Below are positions 30,436 through 39,509 of a DNA stretch of 64,000 nt, piece by piece. The stretch is from contig NZ_JAMTCI010000001.1 in the NCBI RefSeq assembly GCF_024171765.1, forward strand, positions 1,713,137 to 1,777,136, written 5' to 3'. Made by a program: the position numbers and the translations under genes. The notes under the pieces were generated by a model. The model saw only the letters and a program-made list of their open reading frames with translations, was not told where the DNA came from and searched no databases. Every line of letters starts with the position of its first letter. Position 1 is the stretch's first letter. This stretch comes from Williamsia deligens. GTDB lineage: Bacteria > Actinomycetota > Actinomycetes > Mycobacteriales > Mycobacteriaceae.

Positions 30436-31983
30436 ATGGACACCACCGCGGCGAAGCTGGCGGACCTGCACGAGAAGCTGCGGATCGCAGACAACCCCGG
30501 TGGCGAGAAGGCCGACGCGAAGCGCGCGGCGAAGGGCATCCCGTCCCCGCGTGAGCGGCTGCGGATGTTGTTCGACCCCGGGACGTTCGTCGAGTTGGGT
30601 CAGCTGGCGAAGCTGCCCGGCAGCGATGCGACGGGGTACGGCGACGGTGTCGTGACCGGGCACGGCCTCGTGAACGGACGGCCCGTCGCGGCCTTCAGCC
30701 ACGACCAGACCGTCTTCGGCGGCACCGTCGGTGAGGTGTTCGGGCGCAAGGTCTCGGCCCTGATGGAGTGGGCGGGCAAGATCGGTTGCCCCATGGTGGG
30801 CATCAACGACTCCGCCGGCGCCCGGATCCAGGACGCCGTGACGTCACTGGCCTGGTACGCGGAGATGGGTCGCCGCAACGACCTGCTGTCGGGTCTGGCG
30901 CCGCAGGTGTCGGTCATCCTCGGCAAGTGCGCGGGCGGCGCGGTCTACACACCGGCCAACACCGACATCCTGGTCGGTGTGAAGGACGCGAGCTACATGT
31001 TCGTCACCGGCCCCGACGTCATCAAGCAGACGACGGGCGAGGAGATCGACGCGGAGGACCTCGGCGGGGTCCACAACCAGGCCCGCTGGGGCAACATCCA
31101 CCACGTCGCCGACACCGAGGCGGAGGCGTTCGCCTGGGTGCGTGACTACCTCGATTACATGCCGTCGACCGCGCACGAGCGTCCGCCGGTGATCAACCCG
31201 GGTCTCGAACCCGAGATCACCGAGAGCGATCTGCTTCTCGACGACTTCCTGCCCGACAACGACAACGCCGGCTACGACATGCGCGACATCCTCGTGCGCA
31301 TCTTCGACGACGGCGCCTTCCACGAGGTGTCGGAGATCTTCGCCCCCAACATCCTCACGGGATACGCCCGGGTCGACGGTCGGGCGGTCGGTGTCGTGGC
31401 CAACCAACCGAGCGTCATGGCCGGTGTCCTCGACACCGACAGCTCGGAGAAGGCGACACGGTTCGTCCGTATCTGCAACGCCTTCAACATCCCGCTGGTG
31501 TTCGTCGTCGACACGCCGGGCATCCTCCCGGGTGTCGCGGAGGAGGCGAAGGGCACGATCCGGCGCTCGGGCAAGTTCCTCTTCGCCTACGTCGAGGCCG
31601 ACGTGCCGAAGGTGACCGTGGTGGTGCGCAAGGCCTACGGCGGCGCCTACGCGGTGATGGGCTGCAAGCAGCTCGGCGCCGACATCAACTTCGCATGGCC
31701 CACGGCGAAGATCGCGGTCATGGGCGCGGAGTCCGCCGCGGCGATCCTGACCCGTCGCCAGACCGAGAACGCCACCCCGCACGAGGCGGACAAGATCCGC
31801 ACCGACTTCATCAACTTCTACAACACGATGATGGCGACGCCCTACCTCGCCGCCGAGCGGGGTTATGTCGACGCGGTGATCGAGCCGTCGCAGACACGCC
31901 TGCAGTTACGGAAGGCGTTGGCGCAGTTGCGCGACAAGGACACCTTCCGCACGCCGCGCAAGACCCTTCTGATGCCCATCTGA
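30436..31983 (+). CDS. accD4: long-chain acyl-CoA carboxylase carboxyltransferase subunit AccD4
   Basis: 515 residues of the carboxyltransferase (crotonase-like) fold. It carboxylates the alpha-chain acyl-CoA that Pks13 condenses, in a complex with AccA3 and AccD5, which are not in this window. Oxyanion-hole regions are visible: [13 protein letters not shown] and CAGGAVYTP in the N-terminal half, and VDTPGILPG and [12 protein letters not shown] in the C-terminal half. ATG 30436 is 55 nt after pks13 with an AAGGAG site at about 30419. Orthologue of Rv3799c and last gene of the fadD32-pks13-accD4 unit. Confidence 0.95.
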   Translation: MDTTAAKLADLHEKLRIADNPGGEKADAKRAAKGIPSPRERLRMLFDPGTFVELGQLAKLPGSDATGYGDGVVTGHGLVNGRPVAAFSHDQTVFGGTVGEVFGRKVSALMEWAGKIGCPMVGINDSAGARIQDAVTSLAWYAEMGRRNDLLSGLAPQVSVILGKCAGGAVYTPANTDILVGVKDASYMFVTGPDVIKQTTGEEIDAEDLGGVHNQARWGNIHHVADTEAEAFAWVRDYLDYMPSTAHERPPVINPGLEPEITESDLLLDDFLPDNDNAGYDMRDILVRIFDDGAFHEVSEIFAPNILTGYARVDGRAVGVVANQPSVMAGVLDTDSSEKATRFVRICNAFNIPLVFVVDTPGILPGVAEEAKGTIRRSGKFLFAYVEADVPKVTVVVRKAYGGAYAVMGCKQLGADINFAWPTAKIAVMGAESAAAILTRRQTENATPHEADKIRTDFINFYNTMMATPYLAAERGYVDAVIEPSQTRLQLRKALAQLRDKDTFRTPRKTLLMPI

Positions 31984-31994
31984 CACGCCTCACA

Positions 31995-32026
31995 CCGACC
32001 GTCGCGCGATGACGCGCGACGGTCGG
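31995..32026. terminator. perfect 14-bp hairpin after accD4
   Basis: CCGACCGTCGCGCG (31995-32008), loop ATGA, exact complement 32013-32026. It lies between convergent accD4 and the LGFP-protein gene and can end both transcripts. Confidence 0.85.
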
Positions 32027-32033
32027 CGGAGGG

Positions 32034-32615
32034 TCAGGGCCAGAAGACCTGGCCGCCCTGGAAGTTCTGGCCGAACCGGTTGCCGACGCGGTACTCGTCG
32101 CCGGTCGGCAGACCCAGCGTGCTGGCAGGGCCCCCGCGCGCCGCGTACTTGTTCAGGATCTCGCCCCACACGATGTGCGTCCCTGTCGAGGCGCCGTAGT
32201 AGATGTTGCCGCCCTGGAAGAACTGCTTGCGGCCCTTGCCTGCGGCGTCGAGCTCGTCGGTGGTGGGCCACTTCAGAGCGCCACGCTCGAAGTTCTTCGA
32301 TCCCCACTTGACCCGGATCGCACCACCGATCTGATGGGCGACGCCGCCGGAGACACTGGCCTTCCAGTAGAACGCGGTGTCCTTCTCGAAGGTCTGGAAG
32401 CGACCGAAGTCCGCGGCGGGGAGCTCGTTCGAGGTGGGCGCCCCCCACTTCTCCTGGCCGCCGGTCGCCTTGTAGGCGTCCAGGATCCGGCCACCCACCG
32501 TGTACTCGCCGATGGTGACGTCGTCGGCGGAGGCCACCGCCGTCTGTCCGGCCCCGACGACGGCCACCGCCATCGCCGCGATCGCGGCTGCTGTCAGACG
32601 TTCTTTGATGCGCAT
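32034..32615 (-). CDS. secreted LGFP-repeat protein
   Basis: 193 residues. ATG 32615 gives a signal peptide (KERLTAAAIAAMAVAVVGAG, cleavage near ASADD). The mature protein is almost entirely LGFP-like repeats: ATGGQEKWGAPTSNE, RGALKWPTTDE and STLGLPTGDEY, each after a YW/YY-GxxTG strand pair, about three units. No enzymatic domain is attached, so it is probably a cell-wall-binding structural or competitor protein. A TAGCGT hexamer (complement of 32660-32665) is a plausible -10. The frame is open further upstream to 32696 but without a signal-like start. Confidence 0.85.
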   Translation of the reverse strand: MRIKERLTAAAIAAMAVAVVGAGQTAVASADDVTIGEYTVGGRILDAYKATGGQEKWGAPTSNELPAADFGRFQTFEKDTAFYWKASVSGGVAHQIGGAIRVKWGSKNFERGALKWPTTDELDAAGKGRKQFFQGGNIYYGASTGTHIVWGEILNKYAARGGPASTLGLPTGDEYRVGNRFGQNFQGGQVFWP

Positions 32616-32873
32616 CGCAGGTCCTGTCGTTCGTCCGGTGCCGTGAGCGGCTCGTACGAACGCTATCGAGGCCACCCGGACGTTTGTTACGGACACTCAC
32701 CGAATCGTGACGGTATGTCGAGTGATTGCTCGACAGGGCGGAGGGGTTTGGGCCCCGTCACACCCTCCGACGCGGCGGCTGGCCGCTGTCCCGGGTGCGC
32801 GCCGAACGGCGTCCGCGCCGCAGCCGCCGATGGGTACCTTGCGCGCAGCCACGTCCAGTACGGGGAAGGACCC

Positions 32874-34475
32874 ATGTCGCGTACCCGTCAGCTCAGCGCG
32901 TTCACGGTCATCTGCCTCTGCGAACTCCTGATCGTCCTCGACATGACGGTCATCAACGTCGCGCTCCCGCAGATCGGCCTCGAACTCCGCACCAGCATCA
33001 CCGGACTCCAATGGGTGGTCGACGCCTACACGTTGACCTTCTCCGGGTTCCTCCTCGCGTTCGGCAACCTCGGTGACCGCTACGGCCGGAAACGGATGCT
33101 GATCGGCGGCATCGCCGGACTCGGACTGTCGTCGGTCATCGGCGCCGTCGCGACCGATCAGGCGTGGGTGCTCGTCTCGCGGGCACTGATGGGGGTGTTC
33201 GCGGCCGCGGTGCTGCCGGCGACGCTGGCGATCATCACGGCGATCTTCCCGGACCGGAAGGAGAAGTCGCTCGCGATCGGCATCTGGTCCTCGATCGCCG
33301 GTGTCGCCGTGGCCATCGGTCCCATCTCGGGCGGCTGGCTGCTCACCCACTTCTCCTGGCACTCGGTGTTCTGGCTCAACGTGCCGGTCGCGGTCGTGGC
33401 GGTGATCGCCGCGACCGTGATCGTCCCCGACTCGAAGGCGTCGTCCGTCGGTCCGCTCGACTGGCCGGGCGTCGTGCTGTCCGTCGCGGGCATCTCGGTC
33501 GGTGTGTTCGCGATCATCGAGGGTCCGCACTACGGGTGGTCGTCGCCGATCACGCTCGTCGGGTTCGGGGCGGCGATCGTGTTGCTCGTGCTCTTCGTGC
33601 GCCGCGAGCTCACGACGTCGTCGCCGGTCCTCGACATGCGACTGTTCCGGATCCGGCCGTTCGCGCTGCCGGCACTGGCGATCGCGGTCGGCTACTTCAG
33701 CCTGTTCGGGTTCCTGTTCCTCATCACCCAGTATTTCCAGGGCGTCCGCGAGTACACACCGCTCGCCTTCGGCATCGCGACGCTGCCGTTCGCCGCGGCG
33801 CTGGCGGTGTCGGCACCGACGGCGACGGTGCTCGCCCAGCGCATCGGGACCATGCCCCCGCTGGTGCTGGGCCTGGTGCTGATCGGGGCGGGTCTGCTGG
33901 TCGGCGGGCAGGTCACTCTCGACAGCTCGTACCTGACGCTGATCCTGCCCGCGATGCTGCTCCTCGCCGTCGGCATCGCGATCATCCAGGGTCCGGCGAC
34001 CGAGTCGATCATGTCCGCGGTCCCCGCCGACGAGGCCGGGGCCGGGTCGGCGGTGAACGACACGACCCGGGAGATCGGGGGCACTCTCGGGGTCGCGATC
34101 ATCGGGTCGATCACGAGCTCGTACTACCTCAGCCACGTGCGGACCCTGGTCGACGGCATCCCCGCCGGGCTGATGAGCGCCCGGGACAAGGAGTACGCGC
34201 GATCGAGCGTGCTCAGCGTCATCGGCATCCGGGACCGCGAGATCCCTCCGATGTTCGAGTCGACGCGTGAGGTGCTCATCGCGCAGATCAAGCAGGCCGC
34301 CCTCACCGGGTCGGCGTATGCGTCGTACGTGGCCGCGGGCGCGGTGTTCGTCTGCGCCGTCGTCGTGGCGGTGGCCCTCCCGCGGCGGTACCGCACCTCG
34401 GGCATCGTCGGCGACCAGGTCGACGTCATCGCCGACGAACAGTCCCGCGAGCAGGACCCGGTGGGGGAGCGATGA
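32874..34475 (+). CDS. DHA2-family (EmrB/QacA-type) MFS exporter
   Basis: 533 residues with about 14 membrane segments. Motif D1/A are seen at LDMTVINVALPQI and GNLGDRYGRKRM, and motif C-like glycines at GPISGGWLL. It is a proton-coupled drug or metabolite exporter by family. ATG 32874 follows GGGGAAGGA; the frame is open to 32175 without homology. Its stop overlaps the start of the SDR fusion gene (ATGA), so it is likely to export or protect against the product of the neighbouring accessory genes. Confidence 0.9.
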   Translation: MSRTRQLSAFTVICLCELLIVLDMTVINVALPQIGLELRTSITGLQWVVDAYTLTFSGFLLAFGNLGDRYGRKRMLIGGIAGLGLSSVIGAVATDQAWVLVSRALMGVFAAAVLPATLAIITAIFPDRKEKSLAIGIWSSIAGVAVAIGPISGGWLLTHFSWHSVFWLNVPVAVVAVIAATVIVPDSKASSVGPLDWPGVVLSVAGISVGVFAIIEGPHYGWSSPITLVGFGAAIVLLVLFVRRELTTSSPVLDMRLFRIRPFALPALAIAVGYFSLFGFLFLITQYFQGVREYTPLAFGIATLPFAAALAVSAPTATVLAQRIGTMPPLVLGLVLIGAGLLVGGQVTLDSSYLTLILPAMLLLAVGIAIIQGPATESIMSAVPADEAGAGSAVNDTTREIGGTLGVAIIGSITSSYYLSHVRTLVDGIPAGLMSARDKEYARSSVLSVIGIRDREIPPMFESTREVLIAQIKQAALTGSAYASYVAAGAVFVCAVVVAVALPRRYRTSGIVGDQVDVIADEQSREQDPVGER

Positions 34476-36100
34476 CGGTCGTCGCCGTGACCGGTGCGAC
34501 AAGCGACTTCGCCGCGGCCATCCTGCCGATGCTCCTCGCCGACCCCGCTGTCGACCGGGTCGTCGGCGTGGGTCGGCGGGCGCCACGGGTGGTCCACCCG
34601 AAACTGTCCATGGTGGCGATGGATATCCGCGACCCCGCGATCGAGCAGGTCTTCGCGGGCTGCGACACGGTGATCCACCTGGCGTTCGTCGTCGAGGAGC
34701 AGCGGGACAAGGAGGCATCCCGCGACGTCAACGTCCGAGGGTCGCGCACCGTCGTCGAGTGCGCGCACCGCGCGGGGGTCCGCCGCATGGTGATCGCGTC
34801 CAGTGCGAGCGCCTACGGCAGCCACGACATCCCGGTCCCCGTCACCGAGGACGAGTTCCCCACGGCCGACCCCCGTCGCTACTACTTCGCCGACAAGGCG
34901 GAGGTGGAGCACTTCGTCGAGTGGTGGCTGCGACGGCACCCCGGCGAGATGGCGATCTCGCTGCTGCGCCCCACGTTCGTCGTCGGGGCCGACATCGCCA
35001 ACGACGCGATCGACATGCTTACCGGTGCCGCCATCGCCTTCTCCCACCCACGGGTGTCGCGCTACCAGTTCATGACCCAGGACGACCTCGCGTCTGCGTT
35101 CTGCATCGCAGCGCAGTGGGATCTGTTGGGGCCGTTCAACATCGCCCCCCGGGACCACACGACGGCCGTGGAGCTCGGCGCGATCCAGGGTCAACTCGTC
35201 CTCGCGGTTCCTCGCCGCCTCCTGCGCCTCGGCGCCGATCTCGGTCATCTGCTGCGGATCCTGCCGTTCTCGTCCCACTGGATCTCCGACGGCGAGGCCG
35301 CCCTGGACCCGGACCTGTTCTGCCGCACCACCGGCTGGGAGCCGTCGGCGGGGTCCACCCAGGTCGCCGCGGCGATGGTCCTGCTCCGGGGTCGGCCGGT
35401 GTTCGGCGGGGCGCAGAGTGTTCCCGCGCCCGGGGTCGCAGAGGTCGCCCTGGAACCGGCCACCCGTCGACTGCGCGCCTGGGCGACCTCCGATCCCCGG
35501 ATCGGTCACCTCCTCGGCGATGTCGACGACGCCGTCGCCTCGGTGGCGCATCGCCGGGTCGACACGCCCGTCGGTGGGATCCACCTCGAGTGCCACCGCC
35601 CCCAGGTGTCTGTCGGGACGACCGTGGTCATCGCCGGACCACGGGGCCTGCATGCCCGGTACCTGACCCCGCTGGCCGCCCACCTCGCGCGAGCGGGGGT
35701 CGCCGTGGTCGTCGTCGACGGGCCGGGACGCGGGCTCAGCACGGGACGGCGAGGCACCCGTCGGGGTCACCGCACCGTGCTGGCCACGGTGGTCGCGGAG
35801 GTCGTCGACGGTCCCCGGGTGGTGGTCGCTGCCGCACGGCGCCGAGGCCGGGGAACCGACACCCTCGCTGCGGTGCCCGGGACCGACCGTCTGGTGGGAT
35901 CCCGTGCGGGCATGCGCCTGCCCTGGATGGGTCGTCGCCGCACCGGGCGGCGGCGATCGTCCTCCACCGTTCCGGCGACGCTGGTGGTGACCCGTGCCGA
36001 TCTGAGCAGCGGTGTGGGTCAGGCGAGGGTCGCCGACCGCATCCTGGCGGTCATGTCGCCGACGGCGAGCGACGTACCCGCGTCAGCCAGTCGAGCGTGA
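34472..36100 (+). CDS. extended SDR (NAD-dependent epimerase family) fused to a degenerate alpha/beta-hydrolase-like domain
   Basis: 542 residues. Residues 1-310 are an extended short-chain dehydrogenase: TGATSDFAAA nucleotide loop, SSASAYG, and the catalytic pair Y138-x3-K142 (YFADK). Residues about 375-540 look like an alpha/beta-hydrolase: VVIAGPRGLHARYLTPLAAH, then VVVVDGPGRGLS, and a late strand PATLVVTRADLS. The nucleophile elbow GxSxG is missing: the strand VVVAAA runs into RRRGRG. The tail is very Arg-rich. The last 50 nt overlap the convergent DUF2505 gene. Function unknown; a ketone or sugar reductase with a non-catalytic partner domain is inferred. Confidence 0.75.
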   Translation: MTVVAVTGATSDFAAAILPMLLADPAVDRVVGVGRRAPRVVHPKLSMVAMDIRDPAIEQVFAGCDTVIHLAFVVEEQRDKEASRDVNVRGSRTVVECAHRAGVRRMVIASSASAYGSHDIPVPVTEDEFPTADPRRYYFADKAEVEHFVEWWLRRHPGEMAISLLRPTFVVGADIANDAIDMLTGAAIAFSHPRVSRYQFMTQDDLASAFCIAAQWDLLGPFNIAPRDHTTAVELGAIQGQLVLAVPRRLLRLGADLGHLLRILPFSSHWISDGEAALDPDLFCRTTGWEPSAGSTQVAAAMVLLRGRPVFGGAQSVPAPGVAEVALEPATRRLRAWATSDPRIGHLLGDVDDAVASVAHRRVDTPVGGIHLECHRPQVSVGTTVVIAGPRGLHARYLTPLAAHLARAGVAVVVVDGPGRGLSTGRRGTRRGHRTVLATVVAEVVDGPRVVVAAARRRGRGTDTLAAVPGTDRLVGSRAGMRLPWMGRRRTGRRRSSSTVPATLVVTRADLSSGVGQARVADRILAVMSPTASDVPASASRA

Positions 36101-36584
36101 ACTCGCGTTCGGTCGCGAACCCGGCCGACGTCTCGGTCACCAGCAGCTTCTCCACCATCGATCCCACGACGGCCAGGGAACTCTCGACCGTCCCGGTGAA
36201 CACCATCTCGCACCGGTCCGCGCCCGTCGGGACCAGCGTCACCTGAGCGCGGACCGTGGCGGGCAACCCCTCCGCCTCGGAGAGGAAGCTGCCGTGTGCC
36301 TCGGGACCTGTTCGCGGCAGCCACGTCTCGGTACACCGCACGGTGACCGTCGACGGGGCGAACCGTGTCAGCGCCCGTGGGATCGACCGGCTGTCGATGC
36401 GTTGCCGGACGACGGCGGTGAACGATCCCTCCCCGTCCTGGGGCGGCGAGAACCGGATCACGTCACCGCCACCGGCGGCCATCAGCGCCGCCCGGTCCGT
36501 CCAGTACCGGGTGTCGGTCAGCGCGCCCAGCAACTCCTCCAGTGAGCAGGGGTAGGGCTCGACGTGGTCGACCGCTGTCGGCAC
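36051..36584 (-). CDS. DUF2505 (SRPBCC-like) protein
   Basis: 177 residues. The N-terminal YPCSLEELLGALTDTRYW and the alternating strands that follow match the DUF2505 family, which has an SRPBCC/START-like hydrophobic ligand pocket. No enzymatic role is known. GTG 36584 lies 1 nt after the stop of the alpha-oxoamine synthase gene, so the two are translationally coupled. Its 3' end overlaps the convergent SDR fusion gene by 50 nt. It may bind or deliver a lipid intermediate. Confidence 0.75.
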   Translation of the reverse strand: MPTAVDHVEPYPCSLEELLGALTDTRYWTDRAALMAAGGGDVIRFSPPQDGEGSFTAVVRQRIDSRSIPRALTRFAPSTVTVRCTETWLPRTGPEAHGSFLSEAEGLPATVRAQVTLVPTGADRCEMVFTGTVESSLAVVGSMVEKLLVTETSAGFATEREFTLDWLTRVRRSPSAT

Positions 36585-36585
36585 G

Positions 36586-37923
36586 TCAGACCGACGCGCC
36601 CGCGGCGACCGCGTCAGCGTCGGCGAGGACGGCGTCGTCGATGCCTGCGGCCTCGGCGGATCCAACCGCGCCCGCGCTGTAATCGTTGTCGTCGGATGCC
36701 ATCTCGTCGATCGAGGGCAGGTGGCGCGACAGGGCGTCGATGGCACGGTCGAGCTGTGCGTGGGTGTGTTCGGTCTGCACGCAGAGGCGCAGCATTGCCC
36801 GGTTCTGGGGGACGGCGGGGAACATGGCCGTGGCCGCGAAGATGCCCTCGTCGAACAACCGCCGCCACGTGTTCGACACGCGCAGTTCGGTGTAACAGAA
36901 CGCGGGGACGATGGGCGACACCACCTCGGAACCATCCGGGAGCACCGACGGTTCGACCGTGGGTACACCGGCCGCCACGAGGCCGTCGCGCAGATACGCC
37001 GCGTTGTGCAGTGTGCGCGTACCGCGTTCGCGCCCCTCGTCGGTCTGCAGGAGCCGCACCGACGCCAGTGCCGCGCCGAGAGAGGCTGGTACGGCGGCGG
37101 TGGTGAACAGGAACGTCCGCGCGTGGGCCCGGAGGGCGTCAACGATGTCGCGGTTGCCGCAGACGAAGCCGCCGGTGGACCCCAGGCCCTTCGACATCGA
37201 CCCCATCCGGACGTCGATGCGCTTCTCCACGCCGTACAGCTCAGCGGCGCCGGTACGGCGCTCACCCAGGCATCCGACGCTGTGGGCCTCGTCGACCATC
37301 AGTGCGGCGTCGTGCTTCTCGCACACGTCGGCGATCTCGTGCAGCGGGGCGAGGTCGCCCTCCATGGAGTACAGACCGTCCACGACGACGAGCTTCGCCC
37401 CGACCGAGCGGCTCAGGCGCTCGTCGAGTTGTGCGGCGTTGTTGTGCCGGAACGCGCGGATCTTCGCGCGGGACAACCGGGCGGCGTCGTAGATCGACGC
37501 GTGCGCCGCGGAATCGACGATCACGGTGTCCCCGACACCGACCAGTGCGGAGATGGCGCCGAGGTTCGCCTGGTAGCCGGTGGTGAACGTCAGCGCGTTC
37601 TTCGTGCCGTGCCAGGCCGCGAGTTCCGCCTCGAGCTGCACGTGCAGGTCGATGGTGCCGTTCAGCAGACGGGACCCGGTGACGGTGCTGCCGTACTGCT
37701 CCAGGGCGCGCTGCGCCCCTTCCCGCACCAGCGGGTGATCGGCCATGCCCAGATAGTTGTTGGAGCCGAGCATCACGCAGTCGCGGCCCTCCACCTGCAC
37801 CGTGGGCGCGTTGACGCTGTTCATGACCCGGTAGAAGGGGAGTTGGTCGCTGTCGCGCATCACCCGATAGGCCCACACCCGCTTGTCGTGGCGGATGCGG
37901 TCGAGGATCAGTTGGGACGGCAC
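36586..37923 (-). CDS. alpha-oxoamine synthase (PLP-dependent, AONS/KBL/serine palmitoyltransferase family)
   Basis: 445 residues. PLP lysine K245 in SMSKGLGSTGG; the ring-stacking His in DSAAHASIYD; DEAHSVGCLG, the phosphate/ring Asp-His region; and SNNYLG near the N-terminus. The family decarboxylatively condenses an amino acid with an acyl-CoA or acyl-ACP. BioF is unlikely because no biotin genes are near; a serine-palmitoyltransferase-like or 2-amino-3-ketobutyrate-CoA-ligase-like role is open. The C-terminal 40 residues are Ala/Asp-rich and extend past the family core. GTG 37923 has GAGGAG 5 nt before it, the strongest ribosome site in the region. Confidence 0.85.
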   Translation of the reverse strand: MPSQLILDRIRHDKRVWAYRVMRDSDQLPFYRVMNSVNAPTVQVEGRDCVMLGSNNYLGMADHPLVREGAQRALEQYGSTVTGSRLLNGTIDLHVQLEAELAAWHGTKNALTFTTGYQANLGAISALVGVGDTVIVDSAAHASIYDAARLSRAKIRAFRHNNAAQLDERLSRSVGAKLVVVDGLYSMEGDLAPLHEIADVCEKHDAALMVDEAHSVGCLGERRTGAAELYGVEKRIDVRMGSMSKGLGSTGGFVCGNRDIVDALRAHARTFLFTTAAVPASLGAALASVRLLQTDEGRERGTRTLHNAAYLRDGLVAAGVPTVEPSVLPDGSEVVSPIVPAFCYTELRVSNTWRRLFDEGIFAATAMFPAVPQNRAMLRLCVQTEHTHAQLDRAIDALSRHLPSIDEMASDDNDYSAGAVGSAEAAGIDDAVLADADAVAAGASV

Positions 37924-38172
37924 GGGAACTCCTCACGATGGACGGTTCCGCATCGGGGCGGCGACGTGGCCACCCGATCGACGCGGACCTTCGCAGGACA
38001 CCACGCAACCGCTGGTCAGAGGCAAGGGCCGACGTCACCTTCGGTTCCTGTCACAACCCGACCTGCGTGCGTTGTCAGCATCTCCGCCGCACGTGCATCC
38101 GCGTCGCCCGGTGTGTTAGGCATCACAGCGCGAGCCGGATCTGCCGGCGTGCGGACGACGGGGGTCCCGACC

Positions 38173-39366
38173 ATGACGACGACAGCGGAGCGACCGGGGG
38201 ACACCGCCTCCGACACCGGTGACGAGCTCGGCGGTCCCCTGCTCCGCGAGGCGCGGGCTGCTCTCCGACGCCGCCTCCCCGGCCTCGCCGACTGGGCCGC
38301 GTCGACGACGCTCGCCGAACGGGAGGCGCGCGGGAACGACGGCCTCGCGCAGTTCCGGGCGGCGGGCGGGTGCCGACTGATCGTGCCTGAGGAGATCAGC
38401 GGCGCCGGTGTCGGTGCGGTGGAGGCACTCGCGGTCCAGCGGGCCGTGGGCGCCGTGTCACCGTCCCTGGCCGTCGCGACGGTGATGCACCACCTGTCGA
38501 TCGCGACAATCGTGCAGATCGCACAGGAGGGACCCGAGGAGGACCTGGCGTTGCTGCAGAGCGTCGTCGAGCAGGACTCGCTCATCGCGTCCGCCTTCGC
38601 CGAGGGTCGCGTCGGCGGCAGCACCCTGGTCCCGACCGTGTCCGCCGTGTACGACGACGAGACGGGCGACTACGTCGTCACCGGTAGCAAGAAGCCGTGC
38701 AGCATGGCGCATTCCATGACGTTCCTCGCCGCGAGTCTCGACGCGAAGGAGACCGAGGGCGGGAGGGGACGCAAGGCCGTGGGCCTGATCCCCGCGCAGA
38801 TGCCAGGCATATCCGTCCGACCGTTCTGGACCTCACCCGTCCTCGCGGGTGCCGAGAGCGAGGAGGTCGTCCTCGACGGCGTCCGGGTGCCGGCGGCGCT
38901 GATGATGATCGGCACCATGCAGGACCCCGACGGTGTGCACGAGATGACCGGGTTCCTGTGGTTCGGTCTGCTCGCGACCGCCGGCTACATCGGGGCGGCG
39001 AGCACGCTGGTGGACCGCGTGCTGCACCATCCTCGCGCCGATCCGGCCGTGTACACACCGCTGGCGGCCGAGCTCGAGACGGGGATGGCCGCGCTCACCG
39101 CCGTGGCCGCGGCCTACGACGCGGGAGATCGGGGTCCGGAGCTGTCGGCCCGCCTGCTGTTCATCCGCACCGCGGTGCGCACCGCACTCCAGCGCGTCGC
39201 CTCCGGCGCGATGACGGCCCTCGGCGGACTGAGCTTCATCACCGACCCCGATGTCGCCTACCTCGGCTCTGTGCTGCAGGCGTTCTCGTTCCATCCCCCG
39301 TCGATCGCGGAGACACAGCGGTCCCTCTTCGACCACCACCGGGGCGGGGAATTCCGCCTGTCCTGA
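38173..39366 (+). CDS. acyl-CoA dehydrogenase-family flavoprotein
   Basis: 397 residues with the ACAD order: N-terminal helices (RLIVPEEISGAGVGAVEAL), central beta domain (GSKKPCSMAHSMTFLAAS) and C-terminal helices. I do not see the usual catalytic-Glu segment (YEGTNE type), and the C-terminus is short, so it may be a hydroxylase-like or non-canonical member. M. tuberculosis has a longer ACAD, fadE35 (Rv3797), in the equivalent interval, but length and motifs differ. ATG 38173; the frame is open far upstream only as a shadow of the divergent synthase gene. Divergent from that gene across 249 nt. Confidence 0.8.
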   Translation: MTTTAERPGDTASDTGDELGGPLLREARAALRRRLPGLADWAASTTLAEREARGNDGLAQFRAAGGCRLIVPEEISGAGVGAVEALAVQRAVGAVSPSLAVATVMHHLSIATIVQIAQEGPEEDLALLQSVVEQDSLIASAFAEGRVGGSTLVPTVSAVYDDETGDYVVTGSKKPCSMAHSMTFLAASLDAKETEGGRGRKAVGLIPAQMPGISVRPFWTSPVLAGAESEEVVLDGVRVPAALMMIGTMQDPDGVHEMTGFLWFGLLATAGYIGAASTLVDRVLHHPRADPAVYTPLAAELETGMAALTAVAAAYDAGDRGPELSARLLFIRTAVRTALQRVASGAMTALGGLSFITDPDVAYLGSVLQAFSFHPPSIAETQRSLFDHHRGGEFRLS

Positions 39367-39509
39367 CCCTGTCCCAACGTGTGGTGCGGACAGAGGACAT
39401 TCGTTCATCTGACTGGCAGGTGACCTGATCCTTCGGTAGCGTCGCGAACATCGCGGCGTCGCCGAGAGCCGGCGACAGACCGCGGGGAACGGAGTCGCAC
39501 CGGGGGCAC

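Noticed and set aside
23454-30539. A 2361-codon open frame on the - strand opposite fadD32 and pks13
   Set aside because: It is antisense to two well-supported genes, Arg/Gly/Asp-biased, has no domain pattern, and arises from high-GC codon bias.
36586-37923. Alpha-oxoamine synthase as bioF of biotin synthesis
   Set aside because: No bioA, bioD or bioB nearby, an extra C-terminal extension, and coupling to DUF2505; the family is certain but the biotin role is not supported.
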